From the NCBI GenBank assembly GCA_026692825.1, contig JAPLOC010001143.1:1-6022 (forward strand): DNA of 6,022 nucleotides, read 5' to 3'. The position numbers and the translations under genes were made by a program. Shown here one piece after another: positions 4,951 through 6,022 of this stretch. Source of the DNA: Planctomycetota bacterium (lineage in GTDB: Bacteria > Planctomycetota > Planctomycetia > Planctomycetales > Planctomycetaceae). The number at the start of each line of letters is the position of its first letter. Position 1 is the first letter of the stretch. The notes below the pieces were generated by a model that had not been told where the DNA came from, searched no databases, and saw nothing but the letters and a program-made list of their open reading frames with translations.

Positions 4951-6022
4951 TCACTCCCCCGCTTCCCCCTTCAAATACGACAATAGATCCGCGAATTCCT
5001 GCCGGGTCACGTCCTTTTCGACTCCCTGGGGCATCAGCGAGACTTTCGACGCCACGATCTCCTCCAGATCGCTCCGCAGCAACGCCTCCTCTTTCCCCTG
5101 CTGCATCCGCAGGGTGATACTGGTCGGGTTCTCGGCGGCGATCAGTCCCGAGAGAGTCCGGCCATCACGGGTGAGGACGGTATACGAGGTGAACCCTTCG
5201 GTGATCTCGTGATCGGGAACGAGAATGTGCAGCAAAATCGTCGGCTTCGGCTGATTGCGAATCGAGAACAGGTCGGGGCCGACCGCGTACCCTTCGCGAT
5301 CGAGCCGATGACAGTTGGCACAGACCCGTTTGAACACCACCTTGCCGTTCGTCGCGTTTGATTTCAGATCGACAACATCCTTGTAGCTTTCGTAGACCTT
5401 CGCACGATCTCCGGTCACAGTGCCGAAGATCTTTTGCGCAGCGGCGCGCAATTCGGGATCGGAATGTCCCGTGAGCTGTCGACGTCGAAAAGCGTCGATG
5501 GCAATCGCCGGGACACGTTCTTCCTGAACCGCGGTCAAAAGGCCTCGAACATGAATGGGAAGTGCCAGCAACGAACCGAGGACTTCATCACGCAACGCGG
5601 GAGAGTAGCGCGAGAACCGCTCCGAGGCCAGCAGTTCCTTCGAGACCTCGGGGCGTCGCAACGTCGCCAGTGCCCGGGCCGCCGCGAGTTGAACCTCCAC
5701 GCCTTCTGGTTGATCCAACAGCGTCAGCAACGTCTGAGCGGAAGTGTCCCAGCCGGCGTGTCCCAGAATCTCCACCGCCGCTTTCCGGTTGGCGATCGCA
5801 GCGTTCGAATCGAGTGATTCACGAAGAGCCACGTCGATCAGACTGTCGAGCGACGCGTTGCCCGCTGCCGCATTCAGCATCGCGCGCAGCACATTGCCAT
5901 CGTCCGGGATCTCCCCCCGTTGACGAAACGACTGCGCGAAGCCGGCCACCATGCGGAATTCGTCCAACCGACTGCGGACTGGCTTATCGACCAGCTCGGT
6001 GGCCAATCGCGCCGCCTGCTCC
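4951..6022 (-). CDS. HEAT-repeat protein with C-terminal c-type haem domain (partial, N-terminus outside window)
   Basis: The C-terminal 356 codons of a larger gene; the frame is open to the right edge, so the start lies outside and the TTG at 6006 is not a true start. Counting from the first complete codon (6021), residues of about 55-195 are helical with HEAT-like units such as NRKAAVEILGHAG and VQLAAARALATLRRPEV. Residues of about 222-354 form the Pirellula/Verrucomicrobium-type haem-binding domain (TIGR02603 type): NGKVVFKRVCANCH with Cys234, Cys237 and His238 binding haem c, GYAVGPDL, FTSYTVLTRDGRTLSGLIA, SLMPQG with Met330 as the likely second haem ligand, and a final helix EFADLLSYLKG. 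In known relatives this domain follows a sugar dehydrogenase-like propeller and passes electrons outside the cytoplasm. That N-terminal domain is expected but not seen here, nor is the export signal. Confidence 0.95.
   Translation of the reverse strand, partial: EQAARLATELVDKPVRSRLDEFRMVAGFAQSFRQRGEIPDDGNVLRAMLNAAAGNASLDSLIDVALRESLDSNAAIANRKAAVEILGHAGWDTSAQTLLTLLDQPEGVEVQLAAARALATLRRPEVSKELLASERFSRYSPALRDEVLGSLLALPIHVRGLLTAVQEERVPAIAIDAFRRRQLTGHSDPELRAAAQKIFGTVTGDRAKVYESYKDVVDLKSNATNGKVVFKRVCANCHRLDREGYAVGPDLFSIRNQPKPTILLHILVPDHEITEGFTSYTVLTRDGRTLSGLIAAENPTSITLRMQQGKEEALLRSDLEEIVASKVSLMPQGVEKDVTRQEFADLLSYLKGEAGE

Noticed and set aside
5952..6006. TTG at 6006 as the start of the cytochrome protein
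   Set aside because: The frame continues without a stop to the window edge, and this protein family has a large N-terminal region. The gene is therefore simply cut by the window.

Overview
The window looks like chromosomal DNA from a planctomycete. Two genes support this: a cut-off gene with the prepilin-type N-terminus (GFTLIELL...) followed by the AARRAQCKNNLKQIGL stretch typical of the large planctomycetal DUF1559 family, and a cut-off gene ending in the single-haem c-type domain that is abundant in Pirellula/Verrucomicrobium relatives (TIGR02603 type). GC-rich codon use and weak or absent Shine-Dalgarno sites at several starts fit. Genus and species cannot be judged from the sequence alone.

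Layout from left to right. Positions 1-164 (minus): N-terminus of a DUF1559 pseudopilin-like protein. 165-582: no convincing gene. 583-1404 (plus): sugar phosphate isomerase/epimerase-like TIM-barrel enzyme. 1393-1884 (minus): two-helix membrane protein of unknown function, whose last 12 bases overlap the end of the isomerase gene. 1885-2076: divergent spacer with a candidate promoter and an operator-like palindrome. 2077-3957 (plus): complete ABC exporter half-transporter. 4016-4285 (minus): 89-residue single-helix protein with a His/Asp-rich tail. 4389-4652 (minus): 87-residue protein resembling the HesB/IscA fold but with no cysteine. 4653-4950: spacer and probable leader with a good sigma70-like promoter. 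4951-6022 (minus): C-terminal part of a HEAT-repeat/cytochrome c protein that continues past the right edge.

The genes do not form one obvious pathway. The three right-hand minus-strand genes lie in the same direction, but the promoter just after the cytochrome gene suggests the HesB-like gene is transcribed separately. I found no mobile element, CRISPR array, tRNA or rRNA, and no clear multi-gene new system.

The most notable points are: a perfect 13-bp hairpin placed just after the isomerase stop but inside the coding end of the opposing gene; the cysteine-free HesB/IscA-like protein, with a leader hairpin whose loop is complementary to its own ribosome binding site; and the palindrome overlapping the promoter of the unknown membrane gene.
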